From contig NZ_QGKM01000001.1 of NCBI RefSeq assembly GCF_003172875.1, positions 1 through 64,000 of the forward strand: a stretch of 64,000 nt of DNA, in the 5' to 3' direction. The notes under the pieces were generated by a model that saw only the letters and a list, made by a program, of their open reading frames with translations, made no database searches and was not told the origin of the DNA. This DNA is from Leucothrix pacifica. Lineage in GTDB: Bacteria > Pseudomonadota > Gammaproteobacteria > Thiotrichales > Thiotrichaceae. The position numbers were made by a program, and so were the translations under genes. Below, piece after piece: positions 35,104 through 43,840 of this stretch; the first letter of the stretch is position 1, and every line of letters starts with the position of its first letter.

Positions 35104-35403
35104 TTACTTCAGCCTCGCAACATCCACCCGAACCGCCTCCTGCAACGCCTCAGCCACCGACAACTCAGGCGACAAGGTTAAAATACAATAACGATTATTC
35201 CCGCGCTCATCCTGATATTCAATGTAAGCAAAGGTTCTGGGCAATACCGAGCCATCCTTTGTATTGACCTTGCCTTTGGCAAACCAGATCTTTAAGGGCT
35301 GAAAGCTGACTGAGTGCCTTCTGTGATAAGTTTTGGTCCAGGAATATGTCGTTGTCTCAAGACCTTGAAAATCTTCAGCGTGACTAAAATGTGCTTCAAA
35401 CAT
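35104..35403 (-). CDS. hypothetical protein, 99 aa
   Basis: I do not recognise this protein. It is soluble, without signal peptide, rich in aromatic residues in the first half (FEAHFSHAEDF, YSWTKTYHRRH), and has a central WFAKGKVNTKDGSVLPRTFAYIEYQDERG. It ends in a helix AEALQEAVRVDVARL. It sits beside the toxin-antitoxin genes and has no operon partner. It may be accessory cargo. Confidence 0.5.
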   Translation of the reverse strand: MFEAHFSHAEDFQGLETTTYSWTKTYHRRHSVSFQPLKIWFAKGKVNTKDGSVLPRTFAYIEYQDERGNNRYCILTLSPELSVAEALQEAVRVDVARLK

Positions 35404-35593
35404 GAGTTGCTCCCATAACGGTTAATATGAGAACTGACGTGGGTGAGGTTTTCCTGATTGGTTGTCAGATCGACCACATCGCAATTAAGCAACCACCTTG
35501 CCCAGGTAGGCAGGTTGGCGAGGACGTCAGCCCTGCTCTTGATGTTTTGTAGGACTGATAGTAGACCGTTTTTTGGTGATTTTCAACAGGTCA

Positions 35594-35624
35594 GAAATTA
35601 AAACGGCGACCCCGAAGAGCCGCC
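35594..35624 (-). terminator. intrinsic terminator after the secreted protein gene
   Basis: Read on the - strand, GGCGGC pairs with GTCGCC (one wobble) around a UUCG-like loop TCTTCGGG, followed by GTTTTAATTT. A second small hairpin, ACTACTT / AAGTAGT, lies nearer the gene (about 35636-35656). Confidence 0.7.
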
Positions 35625-35664
35625 TACTTAAACACTACTTCTTAGGAAAGTAGTTTGGAAATGC

Positions 35665-36135
35665 TTAGTGAATGTTACGTACGCTCACTGAGATTGAGCC
35701 TGCACTGCGGTAGTTACTGTGACCGTGGTTGCTTGCACCGCGACGGTTATGGTTAGAAGCACCATGATCGCGTCGGTTACCGTTTGAACGATACTTAGAT
35801 CGGCAATTACTACGGTTCTTAGTCAGTCGGTTAATCTCAACACGAGCTGAGTGTAACTTGTTTTTTAGCGTTTGAAGCTCCCAACGTGAATACCCGTTGG
35901 ACTTGAACTTTCTTTCTAAACCAGCGATACGCTTTTGAGTTGCTTTAAGCGTTCGGGCTTCAGCCGGTGTGATCTGGCAAGTCTTAATACCTTGCTGAAT
36001 CATAACAGACTGCTCGTGCTGTTCTTTATTGATACCTGCATCACGTTTGTGATGGTGACCACCAGCGGCACTGGCTTGCATGCTAACCAAAAGTGCTGAA
36101 GCGGCAACTGCTGTAATTGCGATTCTTTTAAACAT
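35665..36135 (-). CDS. secreted basic protein of unknown function
   Basis: A 156-residue exported protein. The signal peptide is clear (FKRIAITAVAASALLVSMQASA, cleavage after ASA). The mature part has a HHHKRD cluster, a predicted helical hairpin (about 55-115, with KRIAGLERKFKSNGYSRWELQTLKNKLHSARVEINRLTK) and a low-complexity tail rich in N, R, S, H and G. GGAG lies about 9 bp before the chosen ATG; an earlier in-frame ATG at 36189 would place 18 residues before the signal. No function assigned. Confidence 0.7.
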   Translation of the reverse strand: MFKRIAITAVAASALLVSMQASAAGGHHHKRDAGINKEQHEQSVMIQQGIKTCQITPAEARTLKATQKRIAGLERKFKSNGYSRWELQTLKNKLHSARVEINRLTKNRSNCRSKYRSNGNRRDHGASNHNRRGASNHGHSNYRSAGSISVSVRNIH

Positions 36136-36265
36136 AATAATAGGACTCCGATATAAATTAATCAAGTGGCTTACTCGTCTTACATACATTTAGGCGCAGC
36201 CACTCCTTTTATCGGGTCACTCTTTACATATCCTTACACAACACTAACCATTCTTTACAATTTGT

Positions 36266-37402
36266 TTAGTCGTGTTGTCTCGCCAATACTCGCAAACGGC
36301 TTTGGAACTCCGTGCGATCCACATAACACCCACGCAAATGACGATGCCCGGTTGGTTCAAACTCAGTACGGCCGTGCAGCACCCGACGATTATCAAACAC
36401 CACCATCTCTCCAGCTTTTAGGCGATATTGCATGCGGTATTTTGCTTGGCGCATACGCCCCATCAGATCACGATACGCTAGATAGTAGTCATGCATCACT
36501 GCTTCCGGCAGGTCAAAAACACTGGCGATGTGTGCATTGTATTTCAACTCGACAATATTGCCCTGATGATCCAGATTAATCATCGGATGGTGATGCTGAA
36601 TATCATGCGTCTCATCATGAAAACGGAACGGGATAGCGACCGTGGCTAACAGCTCAAAATGCTCTGGCGCTTGTTCCCGCATATCCTCCAACACTCTCAA
36701 ACCATCGGCAAACACTGACTCGCCACCTTGTGTGTCATTGGCCAGGCAATGCAGGAATTGATAGCCCGGAGGCGTCTCTTGGTTCGGTAGATCAGTATGT
36801 AATGGCAAGGCTAATGCTGTGTAAGCAAGGTTGATTGGATTGGGTTCTGAGCGCACCTCAAAGGTCACACCAAAGTTTGTTTGTCGCTGGTAATCAATAC
36901 GATGTGCCACATCATCCAATGCTTGTTCAGTCGCTGGCATGTCCTTAACCAAAATAATGCCATCCTGATCTAACTGTTTCATCCAGCTATATAACGCTGC
37001 ATCGTCAGTAGTTAAATCATTAAAAGACGCACTCCCCATATCTTTTAAGAATTGCGCATCCCAGCTTCGCGCACGGGGCTTATTTGCCGGGCGTAAGTCT
37101 CCGGCGTAAGCATGCTCGCGCAACCACTCACCACTGAACTGACTGTGATGATCACCCTCTGACCACTCAATCATCAGTCTGTCATTGTCCACACTAAATG
37201 ACAGTGGCTCGATGTCTGCCGATACGCTGAGTAAATCAAACGTGCGCTCCTTGGTATCCGGATGCAGGGTTGTCGGGCAGTTATCCCGCAGCCATAAGTA
37301 ATGGAAGGTGGATGTTTTACCGTCACTCCAAACCAACTCCAGTGCGTGATCAAGTTTGGAGGCGGACTGTAAAACGAGGTGGTAATCAAAGGCGGCTGAC
37401 AT
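36266..37402 (-). CDS. gamma-butyrobetaine dioxygenase-like 2-oxoglutarate oxygenase
   Basis: A 378-residue protein of the gamma-butyrobetaine/trimethyllysine dioxygenase type. An N-terminal DUF971-like domain (LELVWSDGKTSTFHYLWLRDNCP) precedes a TauD-like double-stranded helix. The iron ligands are H202-T-D204 (LPLHTDLPNQETPPGYQFLHC) and H343 (RRVLHGRTEF); R354/R357 region binds 2-oxoglutarate. The classical reaction is hydroxylation of gamma-butyrobetaine to L-carnitine. An in-frame ATG at 37534 is rejected because it overlaps the divergent LysR gene. A related betaine substrate remains possible. Confidence 0.87.
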   Translation of the reverse strand: MSAAFDYHLVLQSASKLDHALELVWSDGKTSTFHYLWLRDNCPTTLHPDTKERTFDLLSVSADIEPLSFSVDNDRLMIEWSEGDHHSQFSGEWLREHAYAGDLRPANKPRARSWDAQFLKDMGSASFNDLTTDDAALYSWMKQLDQDGIILVKDMPATEQALDDVAHRIDYQRQTNFGVTFEVRSEPNPINLAYTALALPLHTDLPNQETPPGYQFLHCLANDTQGGESVFADGLRVLEDMREQAPEHFELLATVAIPFRFHDETHDIQHHHPMINLDHQGNIVELKYNAHIASVFDLPEAVMHDYYLAYRDLMGRMRQAKYRMQYRLKAGEMVVFDNRRVLHGRTEFEPTGHRHLRGCYVDRTEFQSRLRVLARQHD

Positions 37403-37503
37403 GCGAACTCTCTCAATAAGAAGGGATGGATATTGTTTACTGTAATGCAATAAGCTAAGCCTTACTAAATGACTAATAATAGACTTCATGATAAGTAGAG
37501 CTA

Positions 37504-38415
37504 ATGCAAAATAAACAATCGCCCCTACCACCATTAAACTGGTTAAAAACCTTTGCTTCAGCGGCTCGCCTACTTAATTTCACCGCAGCGGCTGATGAGT
37601 TGAATATGACGCAATCTGCAGTCAGTCAGCAAGTGCGTTTGCTGGAAGATCATTTGGGACGGCAGCTATTTAATCGTCAGCACAAAAAGCTTACGCTAAC
37701 CAATAGCGGCATGGCTTATCTGCCTGCGGTGCAGGAAGCGCTTGAACTGGTGCAACGCGCCACTCACGACATCTTTTCTCCGCTTAAATATGGCGTGTTG
37801 ACACTACAGGTAAATACCGCTTTTTTATTACTGTGGTTAACACCCCGACTGCCTGAGTTTAATCGTCTGAATCCTGGCATTGAGCTGCGTCTTAGCAGTA
37901 TCAATTGGGATAATGATTATTCGGGCATGTCGACTGACTTGACGATTCGCCATGGCCGTGGGGACTGGACAGATCATTCCGCACTTTGTTTGGTCAACCC
38001 TCGCCTACGACCTTTTGGTACACCAGAAATCGCAGCACAAGTCCAGCAACCGAAAGACCTACAGCAAGTCGCATTGATTGATGTGTTAGGCAACCACCAG
38101 CAATGGAATGATTGGTTGAGCAGTGTCGGCCTCAAAGGTGAATCAGCTATACCCGGTGTGCGTCATCAGGTTGATACCGCAGCGGCTGCGGTTTCATTGA
38201 CAAAACATGGCGGTGGGGTGTGTTTGGGGTATGACGAGCTATTGGATCTGGAAGTCAGTGCCGGACATTTGGTACCGTTATTTTCAAACTATGTGGATAC
38301 AGTTGATAGCTATTATCTGAGCTACAACCAGAACCGCCCACTATCACAGGCGGCTCAGTTGTTTAAGAATTGGTTATGCACTCAGCTGAGTATTACACCC
38401 ACGCAACCGTCTTAG
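37504..38415 (+). CDS. LysR-family transcriptional regulator
   Basis: A 303-residue regulator. The N-terminal winged helix (about 10-70) is FASAARLLNFTAAADELNMTQSAVSQQVRLLEDHLGRQLFNR, followed by a linker helix and a GcvA-like effector domain. The effector is unknown. It is divergent from the gamma-butyrobetaine dioxygenase-like gene with 101 bp between starts, the usual LysR arrangement. It is convergent with the aldehyde dehydrogenase gene and overlaps it by 23 bp at the 3' ends. Confidence 0.92.
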   Translation: MQNKQSPLPPLNWLKTFASAARLLNFTAAADELNMTQSAVSQQVRLLEDHLGRQLFNRQHKKLTLTNSGMAYLPAVQEALELVQRATHDIFSPLKYGVLTLQVNTAFLLLWLTPRLPEFNRLNPGIELRLSSINWDNDYSGMSTDLTIRHGRGDWTDHSALCLVNPRLRPFGTPEIAAQVQQPKDLQQVALIDVLGNHQQWNDWLSSVGLKGESAIPGVRHQVDTAAAAVSLTKHGGGVCLGYDELLDLEVSAGHLVPLFSNYVDTVDSYYLSYNQNRPLSQAAQLFKNWLCTQLSITPTQPS

Positions 38416-39820
38416 CTTCGAGGAATTCTTCCAGACCAAATACACCACCCTCGCGGCCATTACCAGATTGCTTATAACCACCAAATGGCGATACATAGCC
38501 CTGATAATGCCCATTCACGCTGATGCTACCGGCGCGCAAACGACGAATCACGTATTCCAGTTGTGTTTTGTCCGTCCCTGATACACAGGCAGCCAAGCCA
38601 TACACTGTGTCATTAGCAATCTCGATCGCCTCATCCACCGTATCATAGGGAATCATCACCAACACGGGACCAAAGATTTCATCGCGGGCAATCGACATTT
38701 GGTTATTCACATCGGCAAATACCGTCGGTTTCACGTAGTAGCCAGTCTCAAAGCCCATCGGCTTACCGACACCACCAGCGACAAGGCGTGCACCTTCATC
38801 AATTCCCGTTTGAATCATTCCCTGAATTTTGTCGAATTGTGTCTGACTGATTACCGGCCCCATGTGCGTGCCATGTTCCTGCGGGTCCCCCACGCTCACT
38901 CCCAAAGCAAACTGGCGGGCAATTTCAACGGCTTCTTCATACTGATCACGCTGCACCAGCATACGAGTCGGTGCGTCACAAGACTGGCCAACATTACCAA
39001 AACAGAAGTCGACACCGCCTTCTACTGCCGTTTTTAAATCTGCATCTGGCAGGATAATATTCGGTGATTTACCACCTAGCTCCTGACTTACACGCTTTAC
39101 TGTCGGCGCTGCGGCGGAAGCAATTAGAATCCCTGCACGGGTTGAGCCAGTAAATGACACACAGTCCACATCAGGATGAGAAGACAATGGTGCGCCTACG
39201 CTTGGGCCATCACCATTAATCAAGTTAAACACGCCCGGCGGATAACCTGCTTCATCGATCATTTCTGCAAATAACAGGGCTGACAGCGGTGATAACTCAC
39301 TAGGCTTTAAGATCATGGTGCAACCTGCCGCCAGTGCCGGTGCAACTTTTATAGTGACCTGATTAATCGGCCAGTTCCACGGTGTGATCATACTGCACAC
39401 ACCTACGGGCTCGCGCATTAAGGTGCAGTCATCTTCCATACGCGTATCAAACTTGAACTTCTGAAGCTCTTTAATGGCTTGCTCGATATGGCCACGACCG
39501 GACTCCGCCTGCACTTCACGGCTGTAATCCACTGGTGCGCCCATTTCCAAAGTCATTAGCTCAGCCATTTCATTGTAACGGCGGTCATAAGCAGCCAGTA
39601 GCTTTTCCAATAAGGCTACGCGCGCTTCAACGCTAGATTGTGAGTAGCTGGCAAAGGCTGCTTTAGCAGCTGCCACTGCGGCATTGGCATCGGCTTCACC
39701 GCCCATTGCTAAGGACTCAATGACCTGCTCTGTAGCGGGATTGATTACACCAAAGTCAGCCGCTGCTTGTTGTGGTTTTACCCATTCGCCATTAATGTAA
39801 AACTGATCCGTCTTGACCAT
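38393..39820 (-). CDS. NAD(P)-dependent aldehyde dehydrogenase
   Basis: A 475-residue aldehyde dehydrogenase of normal length. Motifs: TPWNWPINQVTIKVAPALAAGC, the catalytic-base glutamate in SQELGGKSPN, the nucleophilic cysteine in FGNVGQSCDAPTR, and EIFGPVL. It oxidises an aldehyde to the acid. Substrate is not decidable from sequence; next to a gamma-butyrobetaine dioxygenase-like gene, a betaine aldehyde such as 4-trimethylaminobutyraldehyde is one option. It is transcribed away from the TRAP transporter operon across the shared 307-bp control region. Confidence 0.9.
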   Translation of the reverse strand: MVKTDQFYINGEWVKPQQAAADFGVINPATEQVIESLAMGGEADANAAVAAAKAAFASYSQSSVEARVALLEKLLAAYDRRYNEMAELMTLEMGAPVDYSREVQAESGRGHIEQAIKELQKFKFDTRMEDDCTLMREPVGVCSMITPWNWPINQVTIKVAPALAAGCTMILKPSELSPLSALLFAEMIDEAGYPPGVFNLINGDGPSVGAPLSSHPDVDCVSFTGSTRAGILIASAAAPTVKRVSQELGGKSPNIILPDADLKTAVEGGVDFCFGNVGQSCDAPTRMLVQRDQYEEAVEIARQFALGVSVGDPQEHGTHMGPVISQTQFDKIQGMIQTGIDEGARLVAGGVGKPMGFETGYYVKPTVFADVNNQMSIARDEIFGPVLVMIPYDTVDEAIEIANDTVYGLAACVSGTDKTQLEYVIRRLRAGSISVNGHYQGYVSPFGGYKQSGNGREGGVFGLEEFLEAKTVAWV

Positions 39821-40127
39821 TGCCTGCCTCTGATTGTGATAGTCTGGTTATAAGATTATAGTAATTCTGTTTTTATTGAATATCCATTCAAATATCTTAC
39901 ATCATTGACTAAATGTATGAAAACAGATGTGATACATGATTTCTAACAAAAATGAAAATCGTGTAATACATTATGCTAAGCTTGAGGCACTCCGTTGTAT
40001 CACCTAAGCGTGCAAATCGGCTTTTGACAGATCTATGCTTTTACCAATAAAAGATATGGACAATTCATAACTGGCACGAGCACACTAGGGTGCAGTTGGA
40101 GACTTACACGTAACACGAGGAGAAGAA
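39821..40127. promoter_or_regulatory. divergent control region of ALDH and TRAP operons
   Basis: A gene-free AT-rich stretch. A -35-like TTGACA (40024-40029) is the best promoter element for the TRAP operon; the -10 (around AATAAA/TAAAAG, 40046-40053) is poor. GAGGAG precedes dctP. I saw no strong dyad. Confidence 0.45.
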
Positions 40128-41153
40128 ATGAAACGTACATTACTAACCATGGCAACCGGTCTGGCTATCGGCTTGAGTTCATCAATGGCAATGGCTGAAA
40201 GCACAAAGATGACGCTGTCATCCTGGCTACCTGCTGGCCACCCTATCGTGGCAAATATGATCCAACCGTGGATTGATAACGTCAAAGAAGCCACAGAAGG
40301 TCGCGTTGAAATCAAGATTCTGGCAAAAGGCTTAGGGCATCCAAAGGTGCATTATGATCTTGCGCGTGATGGTACAGCTGACGTCACGTACAGCGTACAC
40401 GGCTACACACCGGGTCGTTTCTTAATGACCAAAGCGGTTGAATTACCATTTATGGGTGACTCTGCTGAAGCGCTTTCGGTTGCTTATTGGAGAGTGCACC
40501 AAAGCCATCTGGCAAAGGCTAAAGAACATAAAGATGTAAAGCTATTGGGTGTGTTCTCGCACGGCCCCGGCGCAATCCATAACAGCAAGAAAGACATCAA
40601 GTCCGCTGCTGATATTAAGAGCATGAAGATTCGTGTGGGTGGCGGTATCGTGAGTGAAGTGGCTAAATCACTGGAAACTACCCCTCTGTTAAAACCTGCG
40701 TCTAAGAACTATGAGCTGCTTTCACACGGTGTTGCTGACGGTACTTTCCTGCCAACCGAGTCTATTCCTTCATTCAAGATTACAGACTTAGTTAAGCACA
40801 CCACTCTGATTCCGGGTGGTTTGTATAACACCAGTTTCTTCCTTGTGATGAACAAAGATCGTTTTGCTGGTTTAAGTGAAGCGGATCAGGCTGCCATCGA
40901 CAAGGTGTCTGGTGAGGCTTTTGCTAAGCTTGCTGGTAAAGCATGGGATGTTGCGGATCAGGTTGGTATTGATGCTATCAAAGCAAACGGCAACAGCCTA
41001 ACAACGGCTGATGAGGCTTTCATTGCTGACATCAAAGCCCGTACTGCTCATCTTGAAAAAGAGTGGGTTGAAGAAGTGGCGGAGAAAGGCGTTGATGGCG
41101 CAGCGGCACTGGCTGAATTGCGTAAAATTGTTACTGAGTACGAGAGCGATTAA
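40128..41153 (+). CDS. dctP: TRAP transporter substrate-binding protein
   Basis: A 341-residue periplasmic binding protein with a signal peptide (about 1-24, cleavage after AMA). The DctP-family pattern includes LSSWLPAGHPI at the mature N-terminus and the ligand-carboxylate arginine in SMKIRVGGGIVSEVAKSL. The absence of a clear sialic-acid or C4-dicarboxylate signature leaves the ligand open, most likely a carboxylate. It is followed by dctQ after 2 bp and dctM, so the transporter is complete. Confidence 0.93.
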   Translation: MKRTLLTMATGLAIGLSSSMAMAESTKMTLSSWLPAGHPIVANMIQPWIDNVKEATEGRVEIKILAKGLGHPKVHYDLARDGTADVTYSVHGYTPGRFLMTKAVELPFMGDSAEALSVAYWRVHQSHLAKAKEHKDVKLLGVFSHGPGAIHNSKKDIKSAADIKSMKIRVGGGIVSEVAKSLETTPLLKPASKNYELLSHGVADGTFLPTESIPSFKITDLVKHTTLIPGGLYNTSFFLVMNKDRFAGLSEADQAAIDKVSGEAFAKLAGKAWDVADQVGIDAIKANGNSLTTADEAFIADIKARTAHLEKEWVEEVAEKGVDGAAALAELRKIVTEYESD

Positions 41154-41155
41154 AG

Positions 41156-41689
41156 ATGTCACAGGTATCGTCTGTTACTACTGACGAGCCACGCGGAGCA
41201 GTGATTGGGCAATGGCTCAATCGCTTGCTCGGCTTTACGGCTGCGTTGGTGATGTTCACCATGATGATGGTGACCTTTGTTGATGTAGTCGGTCGGGGCT
41301 TTGACCACCCCGTACCTGGTGGTTTTGAAATCACTGAGTTTTTACTGGCATCGCTGATTTTTCTAGGGCTACCTTTGGTCACCGCTGAAGGTGGGCATGT
41401 TGAAGTTGACTTGCTGGATTCAGTCATTCCTAACTGGTTTAAGTCGTTTCAACGCGTCTTAATTGGGCTGGTGAATATCGGCGCGATTGGCTTACTGAGC
41501 TATTTGATGTGGCAATTTGCGTTTCGTACTTACAAATACAACGACACAACGGCTGTGTTGGAAATTCCCTATGCGGGACTCACTTTCCTAATGGCGGTTT
41601 GCTGCACCTTAGCAACACTGGCGCTGATCGTCATGTTGTTCACAAGTCGCAGCCGTTTAACCAATAAAGACAACGAATATCAGGCCTAG
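41156..41689 (+). CDS. dctQ: TRAP transporter small permease
   Basis: A 177-residue membrane protein with four predicted helices. The DctQ signature VDVVGRGFDHPVPGGFEITEFLLASLIFLGLP is clear. It bridges the binding protein and the large permease. The spacing to dctP is 2 bp and to dctM is 6 bp. Confidence 0.94.
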   Translation: MSQVSSVTTDEPRGAVIGQWLNRLLGFTAALVMFTMMMVTFVDVVGRGFDHPVPGGFEITEFLLASLIFLGLPLVTAEGGHVEVDLLDSVIPNWFKSFQRVLIGLVNIGAIGLLSYLMWQFAFRTYKYNDTTAVLEIPYAGLTFLMAVCCTLATLALIVMLFTSRSRLTNKDNEYQA

Positions 41690-41695
41690 TACATT

Positions 41696-43012
41696 ATGGA
41701 ATACAGTTTAATTGGCTTTGCTTGCCTGTTGGTAATGATATTTCTGCGTATCCCGCTGGCCGTTGCGATGGGTTCAGTGGGTGTCGTCGGCTTTGCAATG
41801 GTGCAACTGCACGTCTTTGAGAATCCCCGGGGCTGGGATGCGGCACTAAAAATGATTCCGCAGGTGGCGTTTGACACCGGCTTATCATACGGATTATCAG
41901 TAGTTCCTTTGTTTATTTTGATGGGGAATTTCATTACCGAATCCGGTCTTTCTGAAAAACTTTATCGCGCTTCCAATGCTTTTCTGGGGCATTTAAAAGG
42001 CGGTTTGGCACTGGCTACCGTATTGGCTTGTGGCTTCTTTTCCGCTGTGTGCGGTAGCTCTATGGCTACCTCTGCGACCATGTCTAAAGTCGCCATGCCA
42101 TCGATGCGTAAATACAAATATTCTGACAGCTTGGCCACCGGCTCTATTGCCGCAGGCGGCACGCTGGGTATTCTGATTCCACCCAGTGTTATCTTGGTTA
42201 TCTACGGCATACTGACCGAGACTGACATTGGTAAATTATTTATGGCTGGCATCCTGCCCGGACTACTGGGTATTTTGCTGTATATGGCCGCAGTTTGGGC
42301 GACGGTCAAACGTAAACCAGAAGCGGGGCCAGCTGGTCCTAAAAGCACCCGTCGTGAACGTATCGATGCCTTTTTGGGTATCTGGTCAGTGGCTGCTTTA
42401 TTCACCATTGTCATGGGTGGCATCTACGCGGGATTCTTTACCCCAACCGAGGCTGCGGGCATTGGGGCAACCGGTGCATTCCTGATCGCTCTGTTTAAAC
42501 GTAAGCTGACCTTTGCCAGCACGTATAAGATTTTGGTTAACACCGCCAAAACCACCTCAATGCTATTCTTTTTGGTGATTGGTGCGGTGATGTTTTCCAA
42601 TTTTGTGAATATCGCTGGTTTGCCGGATGAGTTGCGTGATTGGGTGCTGAGCATGAATGCCAGCCCTATCATGGTTATTTTAGCGCTGATTTTGGTATAC
42701 CTGCTGCTGGGTACCGTGCTGGAAAGCTTGTCAATGATTCTGCTGACCGTGCCCATCTTCTACCCAATGATGCAGGCCATGGGTTTTGACCTGATCTGGT
42801 TTGGTATTTTGGTGGTTGTGGTGACGGAGATCAGCTTAATCACACCTCCGGTGGGATTGAATGTATTCGTGCTGAAAGCGGTAGTGCCGGATGTATCACT
42901 CAAAACCATCTTTAAAGGTGTTACCCCGTTCTGGATTGCCGATATTATTCGTTTATTGCTGATCGCATCGATTCCGGCGATCTCATTGTTATTGCCGAAT
43001 ATGGCGGGGTGA
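41696..43012 (+). CDS. dctM: TRAP transporter large permease
   Basis: A 438-residue permease with about 12 helices. The family marks are IPLAVAMGSVG, the SSMATSATMSKVAMPSMRKYKY segment with its conserved polar residues, GGTLGILIPPSVILVIYG, FFTPTEAAGIGA and ITPPVGLNVFVLKAV. It uses a sodium gradient to import the ligand, which fits with the Mrp sodium antiporter nearby. The three catabolic genes follow 24 bp downstream on the same strand. Confidence 0.96.
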   Translation: MEYSLIGFACLLVMIFLRIPLAVAMGSVGVVGFAMVQLHVFENPRGWDAALKMIPQVAFDTGLSYGLSVVPLFILMGNFITESGLSEKLYRASNAFLGHLKGGLALATVLACGFFSAVCGSSMATSATMSKVAMPSMRKYKYSDSLATGSIAAGGTLGILIPPSVILVIYGILTETDIGKLFMAGILPGLLGILLYMAAVWATVKRKPEAGPAGPKSTRRERIDAFLGIWSVAALFTIVMGGIYAGFFTPTEAAGIGATGAFLIALFKRKLTFASTYKILVNTAKTTSMLFFLVIGAVMFSNFVNIAGLPDELRDWVLSMNASPIMVILALILVYLLLGTVLESLSMILLTVPIFYPMMQAMGFDLIWFGILVVVVTEISLITPPVGLNVFVLKAVVPDVSLKTIFKGVTPFWIADIIRLLLIASIPAISLLLPNMAG

Positions 43013-43036
43013 GGACAAGCGAGTTAGCCTGGGCTT

Positions 43037-43840
43037 ATGAAGCAAATTCATCAAATCAGTTATACCGAACGCGGTGAGCAGCACACAGGCATTCCGATCA
43101 TTTGCCTGCATGGTATCGGCGGTAGTCAGGATAGTTTTTTGCCACAGCTAGAGGCGCTCAGCAACTCACATCGAACTATCGCCTGGAATATGCCGGGTTA
43201 TGGCGAATCGGCACTACTGGAAACCACAAGCTTTACAACATTAACTCAGGCACTGCTTGGGTTTATGGATGAGCTCGGGATTGAAAAAGCACATATTCTG
43301 GGTCACTCCATTGGCGGAATGATTGCGCAAGAAGTGGCACTGACCAATCCAGACAGAGTCGCCTCCTTAGCACTATTAGGCACTACCCCCTCTTTTGGTG
43401 GGCGTGATGATAGCTTTAAACAACGCTTTCTTGAGGCTCGTCTCAAGCCATTGGATGATGGCCAAACCATGAGTGAACTTGCGGATGAATTTGTTCCGCA
43501 GATTGTGGGGAGTCAGGCTGATAAAGCAATGATGCAGGCCGCCTCTGACACCATGCGCGTGGTCACTCCGGAAGCTTATCGCGTCATATTACAATGCCTG
43601 ATTCAGTTTGACCGATACGCCGATAGCGGACTCATCAGCCAACCTTGTTGCTTGATCGCTGGCTCAGAAGACAACAATGCTCCCGCAAAAACCATGCACA
43701 AAATGGCATCTAAAATTCCCAATGCTTGTTTTTATGAGCTGGAACAAGTCGGACACTTGATTAATTTAGAAGCACCCAAACGCTGCAACCAAATCCTCAA
43801 CTCGTTCTACACAGGGCTTAATAATGACCAGAACACCTGA
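43037..43840 (+). CDS. alpha/beta-fold hydrolase
   Basis: A 267-residue hydrolase. The oxyanion segment is LHGIGGS, the nucleophile is in GHSIGGM (Ser about 92), the acid is in LIAGSEDNNAP and the histidine in VGHLINLEAP. Similar proteins are often called 3-oxoadipate enol-lactonase-like, but the family is very broad. The position in a TRAP/acyl-CoA operon suggests ester, lactone or thioester hydrolysis in the same pathway. It overlaps the next gene by 17 bp. Confidence 0.88.
   Translation: MKQIHQISYTERGEQHTGIPIICLHGIGGSQDSFLPQLEALSNSHRTIAWNMPGYGESALLETTSFTTLTQALLGFMDELGIEKAHILGHSIGGMIAQEVALTNPDRVASLALLGTTPSFGGRDDSFKQRFLEARLKPLDDGQTMSELADEFVPQIVGSQADKAMMQAASDTMRVVTPEAYRVILQCLIQFDRYADSGLISQPCCLIAGSEDNNAPAKTMHKMASKIPNACFYELEQVGHLINLEAPKRCNQILNSFYTGLNNDQNT

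Noticed and set aside
37403-37534. 44-residue N-terminal extension of the gamma-butyrobetaine dioxygenase-like protein
   Set aside because: It would overlap the divergent LysR gene and consume the intergenic control region; the shorter form starts at the family's usual position.
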